Shown piece by piece: positions 36,781 through 47,262 of a stretch of DNA of 64,000 nt. Positions within the stretch are counted from its first letter, which is position 1; each line of letters begins with the position of its first letter. This DNA comes from Thelonectria olida (Eukaryota > Ascomycota > Sordariomycetes > Hypocreales > Nectriaceae): contig JAGPYM010000004.1 of assembly GCA_020736575.1 (NCBI GenBank), positions 1,798,001 through 1,862,000 on the forward strand. The letters run 5' to 3'. Both the position numbers and the translations under genes were made by a program. Under the pieces are notes generated by a model that was not told the origin of the DNA, searched no databases, and worked only from the letters and a program-made list of their open reading frames with translations.

Positions 36781-38636
36781 ATGATAGACCAGAAGGACAC
36801 TGAGACTTCAACAACCAAGCTCCCCCTCTCTGACAAAGAGACAGAAGAGCAGCAGGTCAGCGAACAAGAGCAAGTCATCCAGGAGACACCTCCCCATCCT
36901 CGAAGCCATCTTCCCCCCTGGAAGTGGAAGTGCACTCTCGTTCTCGTCTTCCTGTGTTGCCTCCTCATCGGTATGTTCAGGTTCCCTCACAGCTTCTTCA
37001 TTCAAGGCTACTCCTGTTCTTGCTCTCTGACATAACACGCCTCTCAGGCTATGATATCAGCAATGTCGCAAACATCCAGCCCCGTCTTTACGAAGCCTTT
37101 GGCCACATCGACCTCCTTCCCTGGATAGGCTTGTCATATGCCCTCGCAAACTTCTCTGTCGTATCCCTCGCCCGGAAGCTGACTCTCGCTTTCGACATGC
37201 GCATCGTCTTCTTGGTCAACATGCTCATCTTCACAGCTGGGTCCGCGATCGCCGGGGCTGCCAAGTCCATGACCACCATCATCGTGGGACGAGTCATCAT
37301 GGGCATTGGGGGCTCCATCGTTCAGCAGTCGTGAGTGAAGTCCCGTTATTCATCAACCTTTTCATCGGAGACACTGGAGTAACTGACAGGCTGTAGCTGC
37401 TACTCGTACTTTGCTGTACTCGCAACACCGGCTGAAATGACCAGTCTGTACGGCTTGGTCGGCGGATTATGGGCGTTGGGCCTTGTGCTCGGCGGCCCCA
37501 TTGGAAGTGCATTTGCAGAAAACGAAGATACGACATGGCGATGGGCCTTGTACATCAACCTCCCGTTCCTCGGCCTCGCTTTCTTCATCGGCCTGATATG
37601 CCTCCCGAGCCACGTGTTAGCCCCTGACATCCCCTTGTCTCAACGCATCCGCAAACTCGACCCCGTCGGCATCGTCCTGCACATGGCCTCAGGGACCCTC
37701 TTCGCTATTGCGGTGACCTTCTCTGGAGCCGTGTGGGACTGGGGATCTGGCCCCGACATTGCCGCCTGGGTCGTCTTTGGGGTTGTATTGATCTCCTGGT
37801 GTGTTCAGCAGTCCTTTTGCATCTTCACGACAAAGGAAGACAGAGCGTTTCCCGTCCATATGCTCTCACGGCATGATCTCGCCCCGCTCTGGATAACATG
37901 TCTCTGTGCTGGAGCGTCCTATGCCGTTACGCTATACTATACGCCACTCTTCTTCGCTTTCGCCAGGGGCTACGATGCGATGGAGCAGACGGTCAGGTTT
38001 CTGCCTTTCATCCTACTCTTCATTGTCTGCGTCTCAATCACCGGCCGAATACTTCCCATACTCGGACGGTACTTTGTTATTTACGTCGCCGGCGGAGCCA
38101 TCACCCTGACCGGGAGTGCAGTCATGGCGAACATTCTCGACCCGGACGTGCCCCAATCGCAGATCCTCGGCCTTGAGGCTCTCATCGGCATTGGAGTCGG
38201 CATGACGTTCCAGCACGGCATTGCCATTTCGAACGTCATTAACAAGGACCCTCGCGACCGCGTTGACAGCTTGACCCTGTGCAACATGTCCCAGATGGGG
38301 GGCGTCTCCCTCATCCTCGCCATTGCGGGCGGCATATTTCACAATGTCGGCCACACACTTCTCGTCGATGCTCTGGGCGAGGAAGCCGAGAAATACTCAG
38401 ACAAAGACATACGGGAGGCGCTGGCAGGCGTCTCGTCGGTAATTTGGCAGTCGGAAGACCCAAGCGTGCTGCGCAAGGGGATCGAGGCTGTGGCCGAAGT
38501 CATCGCCAGGGAGTTTTACATTGTCGTTGCATTTGGCTCATTGTGTTTCATATGCGGGTTCCTTATGAAGTGGGAGAAACTAGAGTTTGGGGTAGTAGGA
38601 AAGAATAAGAAGAAGAAGGGAGAGACGGAGGCTTGA
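36781..38636 (+). CDS. MFS transporter, 14-helix drug:H+ antiporter type
   Basis: Three exons (36781-36970, 37048-37330, 37397-38636; introns of 77 and 66 bp) encode 570 residues. After a charged cytosolic N-terminus (about 45 residues), helix 1 ends in GYDISNVANIQP. Helices follow with VGRVIMGIGGSIVQQS (motif B-like), the motif C-type segment GLVGGLWALGLVLGGPIG, and WRWALYINLPF, which is diagnostic of the DHA2/TRI12-like family. The C-terminal half has paired helices and a basic KNKKKK tail. Such proteins export toxins, siderophores or drugs at the plasma membrane. Motif A between helices 2 and 3 is poorly preserved (LARKLTLAFDMR). It lies tail-to-tail with the hydrolase at 38873 and near a P450, suggesting accessory metabolism. 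Confidence 0.92.
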
Positions 38637-38872
38637 GCCTGTAGGTAGATTGTTTGCATTGAGGGCCAGCAGGTGAGTGACTCCCGGCACATTTTCGTTG
38701 ATGATTATTCATGAATACATTACGACTTTATCCAGAACCCGTCCTGTGAAACCGCATAGCCCATGTGAACCTATGTCCATATCCAAGCCACGATGCAAGC
38801 TCATGCCTCCGTGTAAGCATGCCATCCAGAACCAACGCCAACGCCTCCGATCCAAGGGCCAAGGTAGAGCAT

Positions 38873-39778
38873 CTACTTCTGTCCCTGTTGCAGCCACTCC
38901 ACAATCTTGTTGACCGCAAGTGCCGCCTCAGGGATAGGAAGTATAGGCCACACGTGCATCATACCCTCGCCAACCAGCAGCTCGACCTCGCTGCCCTGCT
39001 CCTTTGCCATTCCAGCCATCTTGATAGCGTCCAGACCCAAGAGGTCGTTTCCGCCTGCGAGGACCAGCATGGGCGGCCCCTTCAAATCGCCGTAGATGGG
39101 ACTCACCCTCGGATCCTTGACAGGAAGTTCAGGGCAGATGAGCTCCGTCACGTGTTTGATGCCTGGGACATCAAGCCAAGGATCCTTGGGCGCCACAGCA
39201 AGCATCTCCTCGTTGGCCAGGCTGACATCGGTACACGGCGTGATGGGCACGAGTCGCCTGGCCGTGGGGAGGCCCGCCTTGCGAGCATTCTGCGTCATGA
39301 CGAGCGTCATGGTGCCGCCAGCCGAGTCTCCCATGCACCAGAACGGCGTCGGATCGGGCTCGGCGGCAAGCTCGTTGTACAGCGGCTGCACGCAGTCGTA
39401 CATCTTCATCAAAGGCGTCTCCGGGCCCAGGGGATAGATGGGCACGGTGATGACGGCCTGGAGACGCTCAGCCAGCTGGGCAATGAGGGCCCAGTGCTGA
39501 GGAGCGATCTCAAAGACGAAGGCGCCGCCGTGGAGGTACATGATGCGCGCCTGTGTGGGAGTCTCCGACTTGGGGGCTACCGTGTAGACGACGTAGCCCT
39601 CTTTCCGCATCTCCTCCTCGACGATGAACTGCTTCTGCATCTTTTCAGGGGGCTCATGGGGGGGGTTCTTGCGTCTCGCGGCCGCAATGCGCTTGTCAAA
39701 GGCGGCGGCGGACTGCCAGGAGCCCTTCTTCATGAACCATAAGGCCCAAGACACGAGGTAGTTTCTGAAGCTCGGCAT
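38873..39778 (-). CDS. Alpha/beta hydrolase-3 family esterase (HSL/acetyl-hydrolase type)
   Basis: Intronless, 301 residues. Motifs in order: oxyanion-hole HGG at residues 83-85 (MYLHGGAFVFE), nucleophile Ser152 in GDSAGG, the acid near residue 245 in LAGGNDLLGLDA, and catalytic His275 in MMHVWPIL. These match the hormone-sensitive-lipase-like abhydrolase_3 family, which cleaves short acyl esters and is frequent beside secondary-metabolite genes. The N-terminus has an amphipathic hydrophobic segment (YLVSWALWFMKKGSWQS) that might associate with membrane; there is no clear signal peptide. It is convergent with the MFS transporter, with 236 bp between stops. Substrate unknown. Confidence 0.93.
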   Translation of the reverse strand: MPSFRNYLVSWALWFMKKGSWQSAAAFDKRIAAARRKNPPHEPPEKMQKQFIVEEEMRKEGYVVYTVAPKSETPTQARIMYLHGGAFVFEIAPQHWALIAQLAERLQAVITVPIYPLGPETPLMKMYDCVQPLYNELAAEPDPTPFWCMGDSAGGTMTLVMTQNARKAGLPTARRLVPITPCTDVSLANEEMLAVAPKDPWLDVPGIKHVTELICPELPVKDPRVSPIYGDLKGPPMLVLAGGNDLLGLDAIKMAGMAKEQGSEVELLVGEGMMHVWPILPIPEAALAVNKIVEWLQQGQK

Positions 39779-42261
39779 GGTTTGGCCAAGTGAGCAGGAA
39801 TTAGAGGGCTATGCCGGCGTGTTGCTGTGCGAATGTAGACCAAGCGATGGGTGAAGCATCGCTCGACGCCTGGGGCATGTGAGAGGTCGTTGCGACTGGT
39901 GTCTCGTGGCATCGGTGAAGGAGCATGCCGAGGCTGTTAGCTGTGGTGGAGTTTTTCGGTGGACACTATTGCGGTGAGCGAGTCGCCGAGTCCGCTGGCG
40001 TACGTGTGGCTAGTAGGAGCAGACAGATGCTTACCGCCAGAGTTGAGGACAGGCCAAAACAATCAATGGCTGACTCCTCAACTATGAGGGCACAACTTAT
40101 ATCATGTCTGCACCCTTCCAAACAGTCAACAGATCCATCACAAATGGGGTGGCAAAGCTTCGCAGCTGGTGTCCAGGGTAGCTTACTTCCCAGTTGGGCA
40201 AGTTGGCGGGACTCAATCACCAACAACCTCAGTTCCAGCATGCGCAACTCGCTTCGCTGATGCACCGTCAGGCATCAAGGATCGAGACCGGCAAAGAACC
40301 AATTTGTCTGCATGTACAGTAAATTACTGTACGCACTGCAAATCTGATCGATTGGCGACCCAGGCCAGGTCGTCAATCGATCGAGGGCAAGCTCTGGACC
40401 AATCTACGATTCGTTATATCAGAAACGAGGCTTGGATCAGCACCCGTTCAGCCCAAACCAATGCCAATGGGTGTGCCGGTTCTGTGGGGGATTGGCGCCC
40501 GCCGTGAATGCCTTGCAAATTATCAGATCATGTTTCCCTTGCCGCGCAAAGAGGAGGCCATTCAGGTCCCACCCGTCACAAGGCCTCGTGGAGGGGTTGA
40601 AGGAGCGGGGAGCCAACAGCCCTGTGCTCCTCCGTAACGAGGTTGCCATCCTGGCCAGAACCATGAGTCGCCAGAGGTCCAAGGTTAGCCGGGGACGCAG
40701 GACTTGAACGGCTGCCGCTTTTGCGGGTGAGGGCACTGCGCTGCACTGAAGGGGGACCGGGAACAGACCGGTGATGGGAGTGGAGGGCAAAGCCGGCATG
40801 GTCAACTGGTGCCGGCAGTCTGTTGCAATATTACTTTGGGACCGGACAATTCAATCATCACGATACTTGCCTGTCACAAGGATTCGTTCCAACCGCAACC
40901 TCGCAGACTTCGGGAGGAGACGGACGACATGGGTGGTGATGATGGACATGAGACAAAATCCAGGAACCGAAAAAACAGACGCAACGGCCACGAGACGCAG
41001 CGAGGATATGCCGTTAAACTCCGAGCAAGCAGCCAGTAGTTTACCCCAATCCTCCCCCCCAAGCAGTCCTGTCCTGTCCTGTCCTGCAGCCAGCACATGC
41101 ATGCGCCGCCGTCGAGGCACCAGCATGACAAAGGCGCTTTGGTTTTTGACAGGCGTTGAAGCGGATGGAAGGATGTTTGCCTGCCTGGAGGACTCACGGG
41201 GAGCACAGGGAGCAGTGGAGCACCGGGACGAGGGGATGGATGGATGGCGATGTGTGATTGATGGATGCAACACAACCACGAGCAGATGTCTCATGAAAAG
41301 GACTTTACTTTCGTCAACGTGGAGCGTGGGATGCATCGAGGGGCCGACGCCTCATGCGGGTTGAGCCAAAGCCTCGGAATCCTCCACGGGTCGTTGTCGT
41401 TCATGAAGACTCCCTTTTGCCCGCCGTGCCATCAAGGCCCTTGTTGTTATTGCAAGAAGTGGAAAGCCGAACAGGCCAAACAAGAGATGGTCCCATTTAC
41501 TAGAGTCCAAGGCCAGCCAAGACCGACGAGTCCATCGAAACCAACGCGCAGGCACGGACAATGAGGGGAAAACCACATCTTTAATAAATGTCCGTGACAA
41601 CATCAAACTCCCTTAAAGCAGCGCCCCAAGTGACCCCAGTCGAGCCTATCGCAACCCCGCCATTACCATTCAGCTCCAGTTCATCCTGTGCCCACCCCCG
41701 GACTCCGGGTTTTACCGAGCAGCGGATTCGCCGCTCCGTTGCACTGCACTCTGGATCGCACCCTCATCGGCCACTTGCTTGCCCTGCCTGCCCTCACTGC
41801 ACGCAGCAGCCGTTCTCGACGTCAGCGACAAAACGAGCCTGGCCCGAGCGAACTTCAAGAAACGACTTATCGGCGACTCCACCACCACCACCACCACCCA
41901 CCACCTCCAACAAGCGAACAAGAAAAGCCCTTTCCATGCTTTAATTCACTAAAAAACGCCCGCTTTCTTGTTCCTCCCACCATCCCGCCTTCTTTACTAA
42001 ACCTCTCCCCGCCATCATCATCACCCACAACCACAATCTGTCCGACCAAAACTTCTCATCCGTCTTCCGTCATCGCTCTCGGGGCCGGATCCCTTCTGTG
42101 ACTCCGACCACCGCCGCCCCCTCTGGAACTTTACACTCATAGTCGCCTCCTCCATCACCGACGACCTGAATCGACGACGCCAATCTCGATCCGAAAGCCC
42201 GCGCTGGCTTCGCAATCACTCTAAACCCCCGATCCAAATCAACCTCTTCTCACCCGTCATC
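39779..42261. other. 2.5 kb intergenic region
   Basis: No gene with recognisable domains. It contains a TGTCC pentanucleotide repeat (about four copies at 41067-41086) and a CCA/CCT-rich tract at 41876-41905. The segment 41590-42261 is C-rich and pyrimidine-rich and is probably a long leader of the gene at 42262. Confidence 0.55.
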
Positions 42262-42741
42262 ATGCCTTCACAACGACCCTACTTCCTCTCTTCTTTCCTC
42301 GCCGCCTTCCGTCCCCAAGGCCCCTCCCTGTCCACCACGGCCTCGAGCCAACACCAACATCACCAATCAAATAAACACGCCCGAGACACAGTTGCCGCTG
42401 CCGCATCCTCCACCGCCAACACCACCTCCCACCAGCAAACCACATCCAGCGTCACCATCCGCTCACCCCGCAGTGCCGCCGCCGCAGCGGCAGCAGCAGC
42501 GGCAGCAGAAGCAACCACCACCCCAGCCGCGAGTCCAGGCAACGCCATCCCCATCCCAGGCGCAAACTCACGTCGTCGCGGCAGTGATTCCAGCAGCGAA
42601 GGGTTCCGCGAAGTGCTTGGCGCTGACAAATGGTACATCGGCGGCCGCACCCCCGGCGGCGAGGAGAAGTTCTTCAAGTTGGGTGTTATCCGTCGCGTAC
42701 GCAGCAATGACGGCCTGAGTCTGGATCGCTTGAGCTTATGA
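42262..42741 (+). CDS. Small protein with poly-Ala tract and compact conserved-looking C-terminus
   Basis: Single exon, 159 residues. The N-terminal two-thirds are low-complexity (His/Gln/Ser/Thr, then a run of 11 alanines broken by Glu, then Pro/Gly). The last 50 residues change character: SEGFREVLGADKWYIGGRTP followed by EEKFFKLGVIRRVRSNDGLS, which looks like a folded or interaction module. I recall this type of C-terminus in hypothetical ascomycete proteins, but I cannot name a function. No signal peptide or membrane segment. Codon use in the C-terminal part is strongly coding-like. It is convergent with ALG10. Confidence 0.75.
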   Translation: MPSQRPYFLSSFLAAFRPQGPSLSTTASSQHQHHQSNKHARDTVAAAASSTANTTSHQQTTSSVTIRSPRSAAAAAAAAAAAEATTTPAASPGNAIPIPGANSRRRGSDSSSEGFREVLGADKWYIGGRTPGGEEKFFKLGVIRRVRSNDGLSLDRLSL

Positions 42742-43153
42742 TAAGCCTACCACTCGGAAAGCAAATTGAAAACGCCATGACGTAGCGTTTGTATGTGTTG
42801 TGTTACTTGAAGGGATTGGGACTTTTTTGAGTGTGTTGGTTTCTATTTGATGGGCTGGAGACCCTCGACAGTACATAAAGCATTCGGGTCACTCCCAAGA
42901 GGGTTTCATGGTTTATTAAGAGGTTATTTTCATGAGAGAACGGTACATTGGGATGGGTATCACAACGGGTATATGGAATCGGGGAACATCGGGCACCGGC
43001 GTTAAAGAATTACTTGGTAAATTCGGGCGAGGCATGCGATTTCCTTCCAGCAAGCACCTGGGCTAGGAACTTTGAAATGATAAAAAAGCACAGCTTTCAT
43101 TGCACACTTGATTGTCCCTTCTATGAAACTATGAAATCCTGCTAATACAGGAA
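42742..43153. other. Convergent 3' region before ALG10
   Basis: Downstream region of both flanking genes; no coding signature. Confidence 0.6.
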
Positions 43154-45528
43154 TTACCACATGAACCGTTGTAGTCGGCCATCGTCGAGGACAGTCCCAT
43201 CCTCGGCCCTCCAGAGGTACGGCTTACGCAGGAAAATGTATCCCGTCACAACGTTGATAGCAATGAACCAGCCCGTCTCCAGAATGAGACGCAAGTCATA
43301 CCGCCGAAAGGGACGAAGCAGCCAGCCCCATGACGAGCGAAGGGCCTTGTCGACGACATTGTCTTGGGTTTCATGATCATGTAAGCGCCATCCGGGTACT
43401 AACAGCCGCCACATTACCCATGGGATGATGAAGTAACGTGGCTCCACGAGCGGCGCGGTGATGAGGGAGAGCGTGGTCGCGAGGAGGAAAATAAGGCCCG
43501 TGGACGTAGAAGCCGGTTCCACAGAGACGTACAAGGGGTCCTGGTCGATATGCCCTTGAAGGGAGCGCTGCTTGGCTGCTTCAACCTCTTTTCCCTCAAC
43601 ACGAATCTCAGTGGGGAATTCGGCGTCTGTTTGACGGGGTGTTCCGCCATGGCGTCTGATGAAGAACGGATGACTCAGGTACGGAGGTGCTTGTTTACCG
43701 GTGTAATACGCTGAGCATTCATCCGTTTGCGTCATGAAGAACCATCGGGAACAGCCGGCCATCGTTCCCCATATCATCCATCGGCTGAGTGTGTATGGCA
43801 GGATGAGCATGTACCTGATCAATGAAGATCGGAGAATCGTGTACCGGAATATGTAGAACATATAATGTCGGTTATCTGCAAGGGTGAATGGATGAATAAT
43901 CGTGTTGCGGTTGACGATTATGAAGGAGGTGAAGATGGTGGTGACGAGATAAGCCGGCCAGAAGGACGCCTTGAAGAACATGGCTGCGATTCGCAACGGC
44001 CAAGATGTGTTGTCGACCCTGCTCTTACTAGCCTCCATCAACTTGGGCTGCGGCTTGGTTGAACTTTGATTGGGATGTTGTTTGCTACCTTTGTCGGATG
44101 AAGGAGCTGGTCGAGGAGAAGCAGGCTTCTGAGAGGTGAGCACATTATAGACTCGAGTCGCAAAGTTGACAATAGGAAGGGCGTATGGAACTAGGAGAGG
44201 GATAGAGAAGAAGCCAAAGAAGCCCCAGATGTACAGCATCTGTGTCAGATGGATAGTAGCGACGTGATTGGATTTGTCGCCTATTTGCGTCAGTCATGTT
44301 CCTCTGCAAGAAGGAATCACTACTCACCAAGAACAACGCCGCCGTTCCACAGAACGAACGTTCCAAACAATCCTAGGACGGTGATGTATGGCCAAATCTG
44401 CCTGATCACTCGGATCGGGTTGCATATCGCCGCGATACCGAGGCTAATGATACAAAACAGCATATCTAAAGGCCTGGTTAGATGTGGATGGCATAATGTG
44501 CAGTGTTTGACTTACCATCAGGCCAAATATCATGCAGAGGCGGGTCGTGAATATCGCCAAGTGAGTATCTCCATAGGTAGTACTGCAGCTGCTCGGCAAG
44601 GGTGTTCATGACCGGTTGGTCGACTCGCTCTGGTCTGAGAGTCTTGATAGCGTGAACGGCTTCCAGGCCGCCCATGTATACAACGACCCAAAAGACGTTT
44701 GTCTGACGCATGAATAACGTCATGATACCAGTAAATATGGTGGTCAGGTCAGAGAGGATGGAGCTCCGGTCATGGCCGACTCGCTCTAGGTGACCTCCAT
44801 ACGCAAGAAGTACGACGGCAGTAGAAGCGATATCGGTGTAGTACAAACCAGAGAAAAAGAAGAGCAGTGGAAACAGGGCAATGTTGAATGCAGTGTGGAG
44901 GGAGTATTGGCTATAGCTCCGCAGCTTTGTCTTTGCGTGCGCTTCGAAGAGACGAGCCTCGATCTCATGGCGACAATGAAGGGCATAATACGCCAGGAAG
45001 GTCAAGGCAATACCGCTGGTGGCTCGTAGATTCCGTGCATCACAGACGTATGGGGCCGCGGAGCTACCATATACGACAACACCAGGGACAATAAGAGAAA
45101 GGAGATAGCTGCTTCTTGTTAGTTTCGATTGCATACGACGGTGAGATGGGCTTGCATACAGTCCAGGGGGTGTAGTAATCTTGTCATCCCATTCTCGAAA
45201 CCGGCCCTCACAGTACTTTTGTGCCTGAGGAATATGAAAAACCTCATCCTAAACGTCATTAGTATCTACCGCCTCGTGTTGTGAGCGCAGGACGAGAACT
45301 CACCAAGTATGGCTCTGGAACGACCGCTGAAACGAGATAGATCCACGAGAGACACGCGACAGCCAGACTGATCGGGAACAAGGGCGACCATCGTAGAAAT
45401 GTCCCCTCTAGTCTCTTGAGCTGCCAAAAGAGAAGAGGCGTTCCGAACAGTCCTGCTAAAACAAACCAGAACGCAGCATCACGCCCGAATCCTCGCGCGA
45501 GAGGCTCATCAACGACGGTGGTATCCAT
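43154..45528 (-). CDS. ALG10: Dol-P-Glc:Glc2Man9GlcNAc2-PP-Dol alpha-1,2-glucosyltransferase
   Basis: ER membrane enzyme that adds the third and last glucose to the dolichol-linked oligosaccharide before N-glycosylation. Five exons (45528-45304, 45248-45160, 45108-44516, 44465-44328, 44280-43154; introns 47-55 bp) encode 723 residues. Family motifs: VPEPYL joined to DEVFHIPQAQKYCEG, then ITTPPGLYLLSL across two splice sites, the segment RQTNVFWVVVYMGG, WNGGVVLGDKSNHVATIHLT across the last intron, and HPFTLADNRHYMFYIFR. Multiple hydrophobic helices fit the DIE2/ALG10 fold. It is longer than yeast Die2 because of loops rich in Pro/Ser/Lys (about residue 420) and Glu/Lys. The upstream GTG start is rejected. 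Very secure. Confidence 0.96.
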
Positions 45529-46127
45529 GTTGACAAGTGGCACCTAGGAGGACGCGTGGGTGCGACCAAGGATGGTGCATGAGGAAGAATGCTGAGCTCT
45601 TCACGAGGTTAAAGAAATCAGAATCGGTGAGTTGCTCCGGAAGGAAGTAAAATTTTTACTTCCGAGTTGTTGTGAATTGAGATTACTCGTTAAACAATAG
45701 GAAGGAGGCACCTGAGCGAATAGGACAGTGCTCAGTTGAGATGCACTGTGCTACTGCTCCTGTGGAGGTTTGGGTTGGCGAGTCTGTGACCAATTGCAGC
45801 TGCAATACAGATGAACCATCCTATTGCTATTGCCCGTGTAGAGGCTGGCAGGCATTTCATAACGAGTGTTTCTCTTCTAACGAATGAGAAAATGAGGAAA
45901 GCCCAGTCAAGCTCATCCAAGGGAATGTTGAGAAATAATTCAGCAGTAGACAAACCAATTGAGCACAACTACAAGCTCGGCCAATCACAGCCCAAGGATT
46001 TCACACCACGTCGCAAAATATCGAGGTTCAGAACAAGTCTATTTGGGAAATCTTATACAAGGAGCGCCGCCCAGTTCTAAAACGTGGGCATCGATACAGG
46101 TCTACCAGTTGCCATCCACCAGTAGAT
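45529..46127. other. Intergenic region between ALG10 and QCR10
   Basis: About 600 bp, tandem on the minus strand: ALG10 promoter and QCR10 downstream region. No additional gene seen. Confidence 0.6.
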
Positions 46128-46986
46128 TTAGAAGGGCTGGAACCCTCGTTAGTATACATCAATGGCGCTTCCAGATGGCTGCGCGAAACTTACGTTGTCG
46201 GCGGGGTGGATCTCCTTTCTGAAGAATCCGTCGATGAAGGGGATCTTCTACAATGGGGTCAGTCCTATCATTGCCGATTCTTCGAAGCTGGAGCCAACGT
46301 ACCTGGAGAACATCGCGCTGGACACGGGGAATGCCAGAGGCGAAGAGGAGGACGCCAACAACGGCGGGAGCGCCGTAGAAGGCCAGACGAGTGGAACTGT
46401 TTCATTGCGTCAGCATTCAGCTAGAGAAACAATTTCAGGCTTGCAGGAGCAAGAGTCGAGCCCCAAATCCCTCATCGCATCCATCTGAATTGTCTCCGGA
46501 AGCAGGTCCTCTGGATGATTCAAGCTCAAGATCGTCTCGACTCTCGGCGGAGCGGAAGGGATTCGGGTACTCGATTCACTCGTGATTCCAGACACCGAGG
46601 TCCCTGCATGTTCGGATTGGTGGTAACTCACACTCGGAAAGCGCTCTGGGCAGTGAAGCCAAGGAAGTGAGGCTGGCTCGAGTAGCTGGAGTTGAATTGT
46701 TAGTCCCATCGTCCAGATTCATTGCCATCTTCGTCTCGATTCTCGGGTCATTCGTTCTCGGGCATCGCAGAAATTGGCCCGTATTCGATAATTCAACGCC
46801 TGGGCGAGGGTATGAAGGGCACGTACTTGGGGCCGAAGGAGCTCTTGAATTGAGCAGCGCGGAAGGGAGTCTAGATAGAAATCAGGTCAGCGTTCTGCAC
46901 ATGAAAGAGGGCACTTCAATTGACGAAGGTCGAGTTCGAGAACTGCAGCCACCAATGGGGAGAGGGAGCCGTACTTGGGAAACCAT
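46128..46986 (-). CDS. QCR10: Cytochrome bc1 complex small subunit QCR10
   Basis: Small accessory subunit of respiratory complex III in the inner mitochondrial membrane. It is hidden in six short exons: 46986-46975, 46870-46827, 46685-46632, 46396-46303, 46247-46194 and 46136-46128, together 88 residues. All junctions are GT-AG and keep phase. The product starts MVSQTPFRAAQFKSSFGP, has a single membrane helix (LAFYGAPAVVGVLLFASG), then IPRVQRDVLQKIPFIDGFF and ends HPADNPF. This matches the filamentous-fungal QCR10 pattern, and yeast Qcr10 has the corresponding W/IP-K-F-x-D-L-x-K-IP spacing. It shares a 276 bp divergent promoter region with MED4. Exon 1 codes only four residues and the last exon two plus the stop. 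Confidence 0.9.
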
Positions 46987-47262
46987 CTTGACTGTTCGGG
47001 CGGTGGAGGCCTTGGTCGTCGTTCAATTGCTTGTCGAATTCGTCGTCAAGAAGGAATTGGGATGCGCGAGTTTGCCGGACGGGAAAGACCGGGATTTGGC
47101 CTGAGGCGTGAAAACGGAGCTCGGTATGCTGTCCAATGATGTTTCTGAGTTTCGCCCCACCTTCAACTCAGAGCTCCGCCGCCTGTGTAAGGCTGCATCA
47201 ACCGACAAAGCGACAAACTCCCTGGCTTGGACTTTTTCTCAACACAGACGCGGCCCCTCGAA

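Noticed and set aside
38765..39742. 325-codon plus-strand frame over the esterase gene
   Set aside because: Antisense to an esterase with all catalytic motifs; translation is His/Arg/Leu-rich without a domain.
41060..41090. TGTCC pentanucleotide copies as a possible CRISPR-like or satellite repeat
   Set aside because: Only about four short direct copies without spacers; a simple slippage repeat.
46667..47104. 145-codon plus-strand open frame
   Set aside because: It is antisense to QCR10, has no domain, and its translation has no conserved-looking features; the minus-strand splice model explains the region.
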